Shown: positions 10,465 to 20,067, counted from the first letter of the stretch. The stretch: 64,000 bases of DNA from Acinetobacter indicus CIP 110367 (GCF_000488255.1 NZ_KI530745.1:496001-560000), one strand, 5' to 3'. The notes: generated by a model not told the origin, from the letters alone. Numbers and translations: made by a program.

Positions 10465-12153
10465 ATGACACAAGTACGGTTAAGCTACGCCTACGGAACG
10501 AGCAGCCAGCCTTTACTGGGCACAACGATTGGTGAAAAATTTGATCAGGCTTGCGCGCAATACGCCGAACAGGATGCGGTGGTCAGCCTGCATCAGAATG
10601 TGCGTTTGAGCTACCGGCAGTTGCAAGAGCAGGTGAATGCCTTTGCCTGCAGTTTGCTGAAACTGGGCTTTCAAAAAGGTGACCGTCTTGCAATCTGGTC
10701 GCCGAACTGCGTGGAATGGACTATTACCCAGTTTGCAGCTTTTAAAGCCGGCATTATTCTGGTGAACCTGAACCCGGCCTATAAAAGCAATGAGCTGGAA
10801 TATGTACTGAATAAAGTGTCGTGTAAGGGACTGGTGATTGCCTCGCAGTTCAAGACCACCAATTATCAGGAAATTCTGACCAAAATTGCCCCGGAGCTGA
10901 ACCAGGCAGCAAGCAAAGTGCTGAAAGCCGAGCACCTGCCGCATCTGAAACATATTATTAAAATTGATGATCAGGAACATGCCGGATTACACCGTTTCCA
11001 GGATTTACTGACCCCGCCAAGCAAAAAAATGCTGCAAAAACTGCAGCAGATTTCCAGTGAATTGCAGTTTGATGAAACCATTAATATCCAGTTCACATCG
11101 GGCACCACCGGGAATCCGAAAGGCACCATGCTGACCCATAACAACATTTTAAATAATGGCTATTTTGTTGGTGAAGCAATTCATCTCAGCCCGGCAGATC
11201 GGGTCTGTATTTCAGTGCCATTATTCCACTGTTTCGGGATGGTGATGGGGAACTTGGCCTGTATCACTCATGGTTCAACCATGGTCTATCCATCAGCCGT
11301 ATTTAACCCGCTGGATACTTTAAAAGCCATTCAGCAGGAAAAATGTACCGCCGCTTATGGCGTACCGACCATGTTCATTGCCATTTTAGAGCATGAACAG
11401 TTTGATGAGTTTGACCTGTCAAGCTTGCGCACCGGTATTATGGCCGGCAGTCCATGTCCGCAGGAAATCATGCAGCGCGTGATTGACCGCATGCATATGT
11501 CGGAAATTACCATCTGCTATGGCATGACTGAAACAGCACCGGTAAGTGCGCAAAGTTCAACGGAAGATTCGGTGGAACGTCGCGTCAGTACCGTAGGCCG
11601 AGTCCATCCACATCTGGAAGTCAAAATTGTCGATGAAGAGGGCAAGGTGGTACCACGTGGACAGCTCGGTGAACTCTGTGTTCGCGGTTATTCGGTAATG
11701 CTCGGCTATTGGGAAGATCAGGAAAAAACCGCAGAAGTGATTGATGCTGCACGCTGGATGCATACCGGTGATATCGCTGAAATGGACGATGAAGGCTTTG
11801 TCAAAATTAAAGGCCGGATTAAAGATGTGGTGATTCGTGGCGGTGAAAACCTGTTCCCGAAAGAAATTGAAGATTTCCTCTATACCCATCCGGCAGTTTG
11901 CGATGTACAGGTAATTGGCGTACCTGACCATAAATATGGCGAAGAACTTTGCGCCTGCATTATTCTGCATGAAAACGATCCATGTACAGAAGAAACCATT
12001 CGCCAGTACTGCGCCGAGCATATTTCACACAATAAAGTGCCACGTTATGTGCGTTTCTTTAGCGAGTTTCCAATGACTGCATCGGGTAAGGCGCAGAAGT
12101 TTAAGCTGCGTGAATTTATGCGTGAAGAGTTGAACCTAAAAGAAATTGCTTGA
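10465..12153 (+). CDS. AMP-dependent acyl-CoA synthetase (FadD-like)
   Basis: The 562-residue ANL-superfamily ligase activates a carboxylic acid to its acyl-CoA through an acyl-adenylate. The P-loop-like FTSGTTGNPKG motif is near residue 212, YGMTETAP near residue 353, and the hinge/adenylate region GRIKDVVIRGGENL near residue 452; the C-terminal ASGKAQKFKLRE contains the catalytic lysine. It is preceded by AAGGAG at good spacing. It sits just after the TetR gene and opposite the leucine operon, so a branched or medium-chain substrate such as isovalerate is plausible; the exact substrate cannot be told from sequence. Confidence 0.88.
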   Translation: MTQVRLSYAYGTSSQPLLGTTIGEKFDQACAQYAEQDAVVSLHQNVRLSYRQLQEQVNAFACSLLKLGFQKGDRLAIWSPNCVEWTITQFAAFKAGIILVNLNPAYKSNELEYVLNKVSCKGLVIASQFKTTNYQEILTKIAPELNQAASKVLKAEHLPHLKHIIKIDDQEHAGLHRFQDLLTPPSKKMLQKLQQISSELQFDETINIQFTSGTTGNPKGTMLTHNNILNNGYFVGEAIHLSPADRVCISVPLFHCFGMVMGNLACITHGSTMVYPSAVFNPLDTLKAIQQEKCTAAYGVPTMFIAILEHEQFDEFDLSSLRTGIMAGSPCPQEIMQRVIDRMHMSEITICYGMTETAPVSAQSSTEDSVERRVSTVGRVHPHLEVKIVDEEGKVVPRGQLGELCVRGYSVMLGYWEDQEKTAEVIDAARWMHTGDIAEMDDEGFVKIKGRIKDVVIRGGENLFPKEIEDFLYTHPAVCDVQVIGVPDHKYGEELCACIILHENDPCTEETIRQYCAEHISHNKVPRYVRFFSEFPMTASGKAQKFKLREFMREELNLKEIA

Positions 12154-12181
12154 TTCATGCAGGCATCTAATCACATGACAG

Positions 12182-12271
12182 GGCGACAGGGATGTCGCCG
12201 TTTCACTGTATGGCAGGGATGCCATATCAGTGAAACAAAGGGGTTTGGTTACTTTGCCCCGTCAAAGTAAC
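12182..12271. repeat. Composite triple-hairpin intergenic element
   Basis: Three consecutive inverted repeats occur without a gene. First, GGCGACA-GGGA-TGTCGCC at 12182-12199. Second, GTTTCACTG-TATGGCA-GGGA-TGCCATA-TCAGTGAAAC at 12200-12236, with one bulged base. Third, GTTACTTTG-CCCCGT-CAAAGTAAC at 12248-12271. The first two hairpins share the same CAGGGATG tip. None is followed by a T-run, so these are not ordinary terminators. The form suggests a REP-like or other dispersed palindromic unit. Confidence 0.75.
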
Positions 12272-12444
12272 GTTATACCTACGCAATGAAAGTCTAATTC
12301 ATCCCGTGATATGAGGTGATGTCATCTTTTAACTTTCATTTTAGATATTCCGATCAGTTTTTAAATCAATCTAAAGTTTAGATATCAAACAAGATTCATA
12401 TTGAATTTATTTAAATATCGCATGAAGCGTATAAGAGAAACTCA
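12272..12444. other. AT-rich leader upstream of the methyltransferase gene
   Basis: After the hairpin element the sequence is AT-rich with no open frame of note up to the start at 12445. The stretch presumably holds the methyltransferase promoter, but I cannot pick a convincing -35/-10 pair. Confidence 0.4.
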
Positions 12445-13116
12445 ATGGCCAAAAACTTTCACAGTGAAGTCATTGTCGCCGGCTATGATGATCACATCCG
12501 TAAACTGATTCCCGGCTATGAACTGGTACATCAACAAATTGATGCCATTTTAACGGCAGAACTACCCGAAACTGCGCATATTCTGGTGGTCGGTTGCGGG
12601 ACAGGATATGAGCTGACCTATTTATTGGTGCATCATCCACAGTGGCAGATTACCGCCATTGATCCCTCCCGTGCCATGCTGGAACAGGCACAAAATATGA
12701 TCCGCTCAATTGCAGGTGCCGAGCGGGTGCAGTTTATTCAGGCCGATACCCAGAGTTTAGAGTCCCCCCAGCTTTTTGATGCGGCGCTGGCTATTCTGGT
12801 GGCGCATTTTATTCCTAAGCCAGCCAAAGCTGATTTTTTTCAGGACATCTGCCAGCGCTTAAAACCGGGTGGTGTATTCCTCAGTTATGACCTGATGCAG
12901 CCTGAAACATTTGCTGAACACCAAGTGCTGCAGCATGTGGCGGTGCAACAGGGCTTAACGGCCAGTCAGAGCGAGAAGATGATTGCACGTCTGGATGATG
13001 ATTTTGAACTGGTTTCTGCTGAACAGACCAAAGACTTATTAACAAAAGTCGGATTTAAAAGTTACAAGGTTTATTGTCAAATCATGAATTATTATGGTTT
13101 TTTTGCACGAAAATAA
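12445..13116 (+). CDS. Class I SAM-dependent methyltransferase
   Basis: A 223-residue Rossmann-fold methyltransferase. The SAM-binding motif I reads ILVVGCGTGYE (about residues 46-56), followed by an acidic end of strand 2 (TAIDPS, Asp) and a motif near LKPGGVFLSYDLM typical of the UbiE/Methyltransf_25 group. No signal or membrane segment is visible. The substrate is unknown. A downstream thioesterase gene lies 56 bases on in the same direction, which could indicate a small lipid or acyl-CoA related unit, but this is only context. Confidence 0.8.
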   Translation: MAKNFHSEVIVAGYDDHIRKLIPGYELVHQQIDAILTAELPETAHILVVGCGTGYELTYLLVHHPQWQITAIDPSRAMLEQAQNMIRSIAGAERVQFIQADTQSLESPQLFDAALAILVAHFIPKPAKADFFQDICQRLKPGGVFLSYDLMQPETFAEHQVLQHVAVQQGLTASQSEKMIARLDDDFELVSAEQTKDLLTKVGFKSYKVYCQIMNYYGFFARK

Positions 13117-13172
13117 ACGAAACAGAGGCTACACAGGTAGGTAGCACACAAAGCAAGGAAGTAGGGAAAATA

Positions 13173-13970
13173 ATGTCAGCATATTACAGTTTTATCAGAC
13201 GTGAACAGCATGCAGATGGCAGCAGCACAGCTTATTATGAATCGAATATTCATGCTCAGGGCGCGTGGAATCCGCATGAGCAGCATATGGCACCTGCCAC
13301 CGGTATTCTTTGTGCAGAGCTGGAACAGTTCCAGCCACGTGCAGAAATGCGCATTGGCCGGGTCGGGCTGGATATTTTTGGTTTGATTGCCTTTGGTGAG
13401 TTTTCGATTACTACCCGCATGATTCGCCCAGGCAAAACCATTGAACTGATTGAAGCGGAAATGTGTGCCAATGGTAAAACCTGTATTGTGGCACGTGCCT
13501 GGAAAATGCTGACCTCCGACACCCGCGCTATTGCCGGTCTGGAAGATTTACCGGTAGAAAGTCCGGACTATTTACCGGAATGGGATGGAATGCGCTGCTG
13601 GCCAGGCGGCTATATTCAAAGCATTCAGACTCGTGCCCATCTGGACCATCGTCCGGGTAAAGGCATTGTCTGGCTCAGTAATCAGCTTGAAATGATTGAC
13701 GGCCAGCCGACATCGGATTTTACCCGCCTGATGGGCATGGTAGATACGGCCAATGGCGTGGTGCCACGTCAGAACCCGAATGCCGGTTGGGGCTTTCCAA
13801 ACCTGGATCTGCAAATTCATCTGCACCGCTTACCGCAAGGCCAGTGGCTGGGCCTGGAAGTGGTACAACAATATGGTGAAGATGGTATTGGTCTGACCAG
13901 CGGCATTCTGCATGATGTTCACGGGCCATTTGGACGCAGCGAACAGATTCTGACCTTAAGAAAGTTCTAA
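13173..13970 (+). CDS. Acyl-CoA thioesterase-family (hotdog fold) protein
   Basis: The 265-residue product resembles the double-hotdog thioesterase-like family (TesB-like): an N-terminal half with an RIGRVGLDIFGLI-type strand region and a C-terminal half with WLSNQLEMIDGQ and DLQIHLHRLPQGQWLGLE, close to the acyl-CoA thioesterase double-hotdog pattern. The start at 13173 follows AAGGAAGTAGGG, a good ribosome-binding site. An in-frame start at 13074 would overlap the methyltransferase gene and add unlikely residues. The acyl substrate is unknown. The terminator after it ends the unit. Confidence 0.8.
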   Translation: MSAYYSFIRREQHADGSSTAYYESNIHAQGAWNPHEQHMAPATGILCAELEQFQPRAEMRIGRVGLDIFGLIAFGEFSITTRMIRPGKTIELIEAEMCANGKTCIVARAWKMLTSDTRAIAGLEDLPVESPDYLPEWDGMRCWPGGYIQSIQTRAHLDHRPGKGIVWLSNQLEMIDGQPTSDFTRLMGMVDTANGVVPRQNPNAGWGFPNLDLQIHLHRLPQGQWLGLEVVQQYGEDGIGLTSGILHDVHGPFGRSEQILTLRKF

Positions 13971-13988
13971 AACTGGCTCAAATCTATC

Positions 13989-14014
13989 AGGACGAATTGA
14001 TTCGTCCTTTTTTT
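13989..14014 (+). terminator. Rho-independent terminator after the thioesterase gene
   Basis: AGGACGAA-TTGA-TTCGTCCT forms an 8 bp stem with a four-base loop, followed by a T-run. It lies 18 bases after the stop codon. Confidence 0.88.
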
Positions 14015-14045
14015 ATTGGCATGCTGTGGGCAGTTCAAAATATAG

Positions 14046-14831
14046 ATGAAACAGATGCGAATCGGGATTATTGGCGCGGGACGGGTAGCACATCATCTGG
14101 CACGGGCATTGAGTGCACGGCACCAGATAGTACAGATTTATAGCCGCAGTTTGGATAAGGCAGCGCAGCTGGCACAGCAGGTACAGGCCAGTGCAATTCA
14201 CAGCCCGGCACAGTTTGATGCGACACTGGACTTGGTGATCATTGCGGTGAGTGATCAATCCATTGCCGCAGTGATTGAGCAGGTGCATCCTCATCTGCCT
14301 GAAGTGCTGATGGTCCATACCTCCGGCAGTACTGCAATGCAGCTGTTACAGCAGGTACATGCACGTGCCGGAGTATTTTATCCGCTGCAAACCTTTAGTC
14401 TGGAACGTGAGATTGACTGGAGTCAGACCCCTGTATTTATTGAAGCGGCAGATGAAGACGATCAGGCTGTATTATTGCAGCTGGCCAATGAACTCAGTCA
14501 GCGGGTCTATGCCTATAGCTCCGAGCAGCGTCTGAGCCTGCATCTGGCCGCGGTGTTTGCTTGTAATTTCAGTAATTATTGTTATGACATAGCCCGGCAA
14601 ATTGTTGATGTCCAGCAGGTCGATTTTAGTCTGCTGTATCCGTTAATGCTGGAAACGGCGCAGAAGGCCACCCAGGCCGATCCTAAAACCATGCAGACCG
14701 GCCCGGCCATGCGTGGTGATCAGAATATTTTACAGATGCATCAGCAGTTATTGGCTGATGCGCAGCGACTTGATTTACAGGCGGTCTATCAACTATTCAG
14801 CCAGCAGATTTTAGAACGTCATCAGTCATAA
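14046..14831 (+). CDS. Rossmann-like and DUF2520 domain protein
   Basis: The 261-residue protein begins with a dinucleotide-binding fold (RIGIIGAGRVAHHLARAL, GxGxxA at about residues 9-15) related to F420/NADP oxidoreductases and ketopantoate reductase-like enzymes. The C-terminal half (about 125-255) matches the helical DUF2520 domain, with GVFYPLQTFS and TQADPKTMQTGPAMRGD segments. The reaction is not established. An alternative ATG at 14055 exists; neither has a strong ribosome-binding site. It is convergent with trmB. Confidence 0.82.
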   Translation: MKQMRIGIIGAGRVAHHLARALSARHQIVQIYSRSLDKAAQLAQQVQASAIHSPAQFDATLDLVIIAVSDQSIAAVIEQVHPHLPEVLMVHTSGSTAMQLLQQVHARAGVFYPLQTFSLEREIDWSQTPVFIEAADEDDQAVLLQLANELSQRVYAYSSEQRLSLHLAAVFACNFSNYCYDIARQIVDVQQVDFSLLYPLMLETAQKATQADPKTMQTGPAMRGDQNILQMHQQLLADAQRLDLQAVYQLFSQQILERHQS

Positions 14832-14946
14832 ACCATTGTTGTTATCTTCGGTTTTATACTGGTTAATCGAGTCGTTGATCTGATCTTTTAAATCACTTTT
14901 GACTGGTAGATCATCTATTTTGTCTAATCTCAAGATAGGGACGTAT

Positions 14947-14977
14947 AAAAAAAAGCGCTGAGATTTCAGCGCTTTTT
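14947..14977 (-). terminator. Terminator of trmB
   Basis: AAAAAAAGCGCTGA and TCAGCGCTTTTT flank a short GATT loop. Read on the minus strand the stem is followed by T residues, 12 bases after the trmB stop. It may also stop plus-strand transcripts from the DUF2520 gene. Confidence 0.82.
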
Positions 14978-14988
14978 CAACTTTGCGA

Positions 14989-15705
14989 TTAAGAAATTTT
15001 CTTAAAGATAAAGTCGTTAATCTTGTGACCGGCTTCAATACCGCGGCGTTCAAATTTGGTTTGCGGGCGCCATTCCGGACGTGGATAGCTGTTGCCTTTG
15101 CCTGCCAGGTTTTCTAAACGGGAACGGTTGTCCAGCACGTCCAGCATCCATTCTGCATACGGTTCCCAGTCAGTTGCTGCATGGAAAGTACCGCCCATTT
15201 CCAGTTTTTGTTCAATCAGTTCCATACGCTCATCCACCACAAAGCGGCGTTTGAAGTGGCGTTTCTTTTGCCATGGGTCCGGGAAGTACAGTTGCACGGT
15301 GTTAATGCTGTTGTCTGGCATTTCACGCAGCACCTGAATTGCATCGGCATCCAGTACGCGCAGGTTGCTTAAACCGGCTGTGCCTGCTTCATATACGCAC
15401 TGGGCAATACCCGGCACATGCACTTCAATACCCACAAAGTTACGCTCCGGATTGGCCTGCGCCATTAAGACCAGTGAACGGCCCATTCCAAAACCGATTT
15501 CTACCGTTAAAGGACGTTCTGGATGTTCAAAATGCTGACGTAAATCGCCAACCGGATATTCCAAAATTAGGTGACCATATTGTTCAAGCGCAGTACGTTG
15601 AGAGGTGTTGAGTGGTGAGGAACGACGCATAAACGTCACAATTTCACGGTGCTCGTTTAAGTTGTCCAGCTCGACGACTTGCTGGTCTAATTGATCATTC
15701 GACAT
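14989..15705 (-). CDS. trmB: tRNA (guanine-N7-)-methyltransferase
   Basis: A 238-residue TrmB, which methylates G46 in the variable loop of tRNAs with SAM. The sequence has the VEIGFGMGRSLVLMA SAM-binding motif (about residues 70-84), the EVHVPGIAQC strand, and the FPDPWQKKRHFKRR catalytic/RNA-binding motif characteristic of the family. The C-terminal TKFERRG region is also typical. Length matches the bacterial family. It is expressed alone, ending in a strong terminator. Confidence 0.95.
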   Translation of the reverse strand: MSNDQLDQQVVELDNLNEHREIVTFMRRSSPLNTSQRTALEQYGHLILEYPVGDLRQHFEHPERPLTVEIGFGMGRSLVLMAQANPERNFVGIEVHVPGIAQCVYEAGTAGLSNLRVLDADAIQVLREMPDNSINTVQLYFPDPWQKKRHFKRRFVVDERMELIEQKLEMGGTFHAATDWEPYAEWMLDVLDNRSRLENLAGKGNSYPRPEWRPQTKFERRGIEAGHKINDFIFKKIS

Positions 15706-15898
15706 AACTTTGGCAATCGTAAAAAATTCAAATGCGGTATTTTAAGTCCTGAGCAGTTGAAGTCAAATTTTTTCATGCATTGCGCTATTTTTTTCACGGC
15801 AGCTGTCATGAAAATGCAGAAATAGTTTCATCAAATGTTCATACATCTGTCATGTCTAAAAAATAGCCTGAATAAGCTTTAACAACTGATAAAAAACA

Positions 15899-18334
15899 AT
15901 GAAATTACATACTTTATGCTGGGCCATGGCACTCATGGGTTGTGGCTTTTCTGCACATGCAGAGCTGATGTTCAGTCAATATGTCGATGGTACATCGAAC
16001 CGTAAGGGACTGGAGATTTATAACCCTGATGCGACAGCGGCCGATTTATCTCAGTATCAAATCAAGATTTTTTCCAATGGCTCAACCACAGCCGGACTGA
16101 CGGTATCTTTAGAGGGAGTGTTGCCGGCCAAAGCTGAATATCTGGTCGGGCGAAGTGAATTGGAGCTGGTGCTGGGCGATCTGGTCAAAAAAATCGCAAG
16201 TCTGAATTTTAATGGTAATGATGCGGTTGTGCTGTATAAGCATAATACACCGGTCGATCGTTTTGGTGTGCTTGGACAGACTACGAGTTGGGCAGAGGGC
16301 ACCAGTTTAAGCCGCAATAAAACCACGCATAGTGTTAGCTCAGTTGACCCAACAGCACCTTTTGATGTGAACAGTGAATGGACGGCCTGGTCTGACCGGA
16401 ATGCTTTTAGTCAGTATTTGCTGCCAGAAGGAGAGCAGCCACCGCCTGTGACGGAAACGATTAGCTGTAGCAGTTCTGATACTGCCATTGCCGATTTGCA
16501 CAGTGCCAGCAAGAACCAGATCTATACCGTGCGTGGGGTGATGACCGCAGATTATCGTTATAGCAATGGTTTTTCCGGTTTTTATCTGCAAACGCCAGAT
16601 AGTAAAGCCAAACCAAACCTGAATAATGCGATTTTTGTTTATATTCCGGCCAGCAGCCAGATTAAAGGCGGGCAGGTTGGAGAAGAGGTGATTTTACGTG
16701 GCCGGCTCACTAGCTATCAAAACCAGCTGCAGCTGGACCAGCTGACTCAGGATATTCAAACCTGTAATCCGCAAGCGGCAAGCTGGGTAGCACCAAAAAC
16801 GGTAAATTTACCGTTTGAAAGCCTGACGGATATGCAGCAGCATGCACCGCAGCGTTATCAGGGTGCGCTGGTTAAACTGCCGCAAACTCTGACCGTCAGT
16901 GAAAACTATAATTATGGCCGTTATGGCGAGCTGGCCCTAAGCCTTGGGCGTTTATATATGCCGACCAATCTGTATCCTGCCAAATCCGACGAAGCACTCA
17001 GCCTGGCCAAACAAAACCTGCTGTCGAAAATTATTCTGGATGATGGCTATAACAACCAGAACCGGACGCCGTGGTTGCCGCTGAACTTTAATGCGCAAAA
17101 TACCTTAAGAGCCGGCTATGAGCTGCAAAATGTAGAAGGGATTTTGGAATATCGTTTTAACCAGTGGCGTATTCAGCCTGTTCAGGGCAGAACCTTGCCG
17201 AATATCGTGGCAGACAAAAATGAGCGCAGTAGCGTCAGCGCTAAAAATACTGCCCAGATTCGTGCTGCGGCCTTTAACGTCCTGAACTATGACAATGGCG
17301 CGGCACAAGGCTTCCCGACCGAGCGCGGTGCAAAAACCAAAGCAGAGTTCGACAAGCAGCATCAGAAAATTGTCAGTGCCTTAAAAGCCATTGATGCCGA
17401 TGTCTATGGCCTGAATGAAATTGCCAACAATGGTTATGGCCCAGACAGCGCCATTGCCTATTTAACCCAAAGCTTGGGGCCAGACTGGAAGTATGTGACA
17501 CCGCCAAATGCAGATCGCTTGGGCACCGATGCCATTGCCGTAGCAATAATTTATAACAGCAAACGCCTGACGCCGGTGAATGCTGCTGCCGTGTTTGATG
17601 ATGGTACACAATTGAACCGTGTCACCATAGCGCAAAGTTTTAAGCCTGTGGCGGGTGGTGAAAGCTTTACCGTGGTGCCTCAGCATCTAAAATCCAAAGG
17701 TAGCTGTCCTGATACCGGCCTAGATGCAGATCAGAGCGATGGCCAGGGCTGCTGGAATAGCACCCGTGTGACCGCAGTACAGAAATTAATGCAATGGCTG
17801 GCGACCAATCCAACCAAAGTAACGCAGCCCAATGTCCTGATTCTGGGCGACTTAAACAGTTATGCCAAAGAAGATCCGATTTTGGCGCTGGAAAAGGCCA
17901 ACTATAAAAATCTGTTTAATGATGAAAAAATCGGACAGGGCAAACAGGCTTATAGTTATGTGTTTGGTGTAGCCAGTAATACCCAGGGCTATGGCGGTGC
18001 CGGTAATTTAGACCATGCCATTGCCGATGCGCAATTGTATCCACGGGTTAAACGTGCTTTTGCATGGGCCATTAATGCCGATGAACCGACGGCGCTAGCC
18101 TATAACGAAGACTATAAAACTGCCGAGCAGATTCAGGCCTTTTATAGCCCGGATGCTTTCCGTTCATCTGACCACGACCCGATTATTATTGATCTGGATT
18201 TGGCAGATGCACCGGTAGAGCCAAAGCCATCGGAAGACTCCAAAGCGGATACCCATGGGGGGAGTACCGGTCTATGGTCATTATTGGGATTATTCGGTCT
18301 GAGTGCTGCGGCTTGGTTACGTCGCCGTAAATAA
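15899..18334 (+). CDS. ExeM/NucH-family extracellular endonuclease with GlyGly-CTERM-like anchor
   Basis: The 811-residue product has a signal peptide (about residues 1-21, ending AHA), a lamin-tail-like beta domain (about 22-150), an OB-like region (about 185-430) and a C-terminal endonuclease/exonuclease/phosphatase domain (about 455-770). Catalytic-type motifs are present: VLNYDNG, LNEIANN, PQHLKSKG, LGDLNSYA and SSDHDPIIID. The C-terminus is GG, a hydrophobic segment of about 16 residues and RRRK, which is the GlyGly-CTERM sorting pattern cleaved by rhombosortase in type II secretion systems. It probably degrades extracellular DNA for nutrient use or biofilm turnover. Type II secretion genes gspL and gspM lie 10 kb downstream. 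Confidence 0.87.
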   Translation: MKLHTLCWAMALMGCGFSAHAELMFSQYVDGTSNRKGLEIYNPDATAADLSQYQIKIFSNGSTTAGLTVSLEGVLPAKAEYLVGRSELELVLGDLVKKIASLNFNGNDAVVLYKHNTPVDRFGVLGQTTSWAEGTSLSRNKTTHSVSSVDPTAPFDVNSEWTAWSDRNAFSQYLLPEGEQPPPVTETISCSSSDTAIADLHSASKNQIYTVRGVMTADYRYSNGFSGFYLQTPDSKAKPNLNNAIFVYIPASSQIKGGQVGEEVILRGRLTSYQNQLQLDQLTQDIQTCNPQAASWVAPKTVNLPFESLTDMQQHAPQRYQGALVKLPQTLTVSENYNYGRYGELALSLGRLYMPTNLYPAKSDEALSLAKQNLLSKIILDDGYNNQNRTPWLPLNFNAQNTLRAGYELQNVEGILEYRFNQWRIQPVQGRTLPNIVADKNERSSVSAKNTAQIRAAAFNVLNYDNGAAQGFPTERGAKTKAEFDKQHQKIVSALKAIDADVYGLNEIANNGYGPDSAIAYLTQSLGPDWKYVTPPNADRLGTDAIAVAIIYNSKRLTPVNAAAVFDDGTQLNRVTIAQSFKPVAGGESFTVVPQHLKSKGSCPDTGLDADQSDGQGCWNSTRVTAVQKLMQWLATNPTKVTQPNVLILGDLNSYAKEDPILALEKANYKNLFNDEKIGQGKQAYSYVFGVASNTQGYGGAGNLDHAIADAQLYPRVKRAFAWAINADEPTALAYNEDYKTAEQIQAFYSPDAFRSSDHDPIIIDLDLADAPVEPKPSEDSKADTHGGSTGLWSLLGLFGLSAAAWLRRRK

Positions 18335-18353
18335 GGCGGGTATTGATCTGCCA

Positions 18354-18387
18354 TAAAAAAACGCCTGATTATCAGGCGTTTTTTTAT
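18354..18387. terminator. Bidirectional terminator between the nuclease and sulP genes
   Basis: AAAAAAACGCCTGA-TTA-TCAGGCGTTTTTTT is a perfect stem with A and T tracts on both sides. It sits between two convergent genes, 20 and 17 bases from their stop codons. Confidence 0.9.
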
Positions 18388-18403
18388 GTGGTTTTACTCA
18401 AGC

Positions 18404-19849
18404 TTAATTCGGACTTAATTTATCAATCAGGGTGTCACTGGCTTCATTCAAGCCAATCAGCTCGACCTGAATCCCGCGAGCTTCAAATTTTTGCACCACG
18501 GTATTCAGCATATTCACTGAGGTTAAATCCCAAATATGCGCGTGAGTCAGATCAATCTTTACCTGTTGCAGATTTTCCTTAAAGTCAAAGAACTGGAAAA
18601 ACTTGTCCGAGCTGCTAAAGAAAATCTGTCCGGTAATCTGATAACGGCGTGTATCCTGTACGCGTTCAGACTGAACTTTGACTTCACTTTCCAGCTTATT
18701 CACCAGGAATAAGGCCGACAGCAATACCCCAACGAAAACACCCAAGGCCAGGTTGTGTGTGGCCAGTACAATCGCCACCACGGTCAGCATCACAATATTA
18801 CTTTGCTTTGGATGCTTGCTAAAGTTACGCACCGAATCCCAGTTAAAGGTGGTAAAGGCCACCATAATCATAATCGCCACCAGCGCCGCCATTGGAATAT
18901 AAGCCAGCCAGTCTTTAAAGAACACCACCAGACACAGCAGGAAAACGCCGGCGACCAAAGTAGAAAGACGGGTACGCGCACCAGAGCTGACGTTAATAAT
19001 CGACTGGCCAATCATGGCACAGCCGGCCATCCCGCCCATAAAACCGCTGACAATATTGGCATAGCCCTGACCACGACATTCCTGATGACGGTCACCTTCA
19101 GTTTCCGTCACTTCATTCACAATGGTGGTGGTCATCATGGTTTCCAGTAAACCCACTGTCGCAAGGGTGATGGAATAGGGGAAAATAATCGCCAGTGTTT
19201 CAAAATTCAGCGGAATTTCAGGAATTAAAAATACCGGTAAGGTGTCTGGAAATTGTCCCAGATCACTCACCGTACGCATATCGGCACCCAAAAACAGCGC
19301 CAGCAGACTCAGCACAATAATGCAGATTAAGGGTGAGGGCACCGCCTTGCCAATTTTAGGCAGATAGGGAAACAGATAAACCACCGCCAGCCCCAGGCCG
19401 ACAAAGACATAGCCCCACAGATCCATTTGCATCAGCTCTGGAAGTTGCGCGACAAAAATTAAAATCGCCAGCGCATTCACAAAACCATAGACCACCGATT
19501 GCGACACAAAACGCATCAGCTTGGCCACTTTAAAATAGCCGGCCACCACTTGAATGATTCCGGTCAGTACCGTTGCCGCCAGCAAATATTGCAGCCCGTG
19601 CTCTTTGACCAGGGTAATCATCAGTAGCGCCATGGCACCTGTCGCGGCCGAAATCATTGCCGTGCGGCCACCAAAAAAGGCAATGGTCACGGCAATACAG
19701 AAGGAGGCATATAGGCCAACTTGTGGATCGACACCGGCAATTGCAGAAAAGGCAATGGATTCAGGAATCAGGGCCAGCCCCACCACCAGACCGGCCAGCA
19801 CATCGGTCCGGATATTGGAAAACCACTCTTCTTTTTTCAGACTAATCAC
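18404..19849 (-). CDS. SulP-family inorganic anion transporter
   Basis: The 481-residue protein has about ten to twelve hydrophobic segments in the first 370 residues, including the SulP motifs [12 protein letters not shown] and the [18 protein letters not shown] region, followed by a C-terminal STAS domain (about 385-480) with [16 protein letters not shown]. SulP members move sulfate, bicarbonate or related anions across the inner membrane by symport or exchange. The substrate cannot be chosen from sequence. It stands alone and is convergent with the nuclease gene. Confidence 0.88.
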   Translation of the reverse strand: MISLKKEEWFSNIRTDVLAGLVVGLALIPESIAFSAIAGVDPQVGLYASFCIAVTIAFFGGRTAMISAATGAMALLMITLVKEHGLQYLLAATVLTGIIQVVAGYFKVAKLMRFVSQSVVYGFVNALAILIFVAQLPELMQMDLWGYVFVGLGLAVVYLFPYLPKIGKAVPSPLICIIVLSLLALFLGADMRTVSDLGQFPDTLPVFLIPEIPLNFETLAIIFPYSITLATVGLLETMMTTTIVNEVTETEGDRHQECRGQGYANIVSGFMGGMAGCAMIGQSIINVSSGARTRLSTLVAGVFLLCLVVFFKDWLAYIPMAALVAIMIMVAFTTFNWDSVRNFSKHPKQSNIVMLTVVAIVLATHNLALGVFVGVLLSALFLVNKLESEVKVQSERVQDTRRYQITGQIFFSSSDKFFQFFDFKENLQQVKIDLTHAHIWDLTSVNMLNTVVQKFEARGIQVELIGLNEASDTLIDKLSPN

Positions 19850-20067
19850 AATCGGCTTTTCATGAAACTTTAAAGGCGACTATGGTAAAACAAATGAAGT
19901 GAAAAAAGCAGCCGCAATCCACTTGAAAAAGCGCCGCGCTTGCTCAATATTGAAAAGGTAAATGTTTTTTACGCATTTACGCTTTTTTGCAATTTACAGG
20001 TTCGATCACTTGAAAGTTTGTTAGAAGCCATTTAAAACAGTTAGTAGTTATATAACAAGGATCAGAT

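Noticed and set aside
13074..13172. N-terminal extension of the thioesterase gene
   Set aside because: It would overlap the methyltransferase gene; the internal ATG at 13173 has a clear ribosome-binding site and begins the conserved part.
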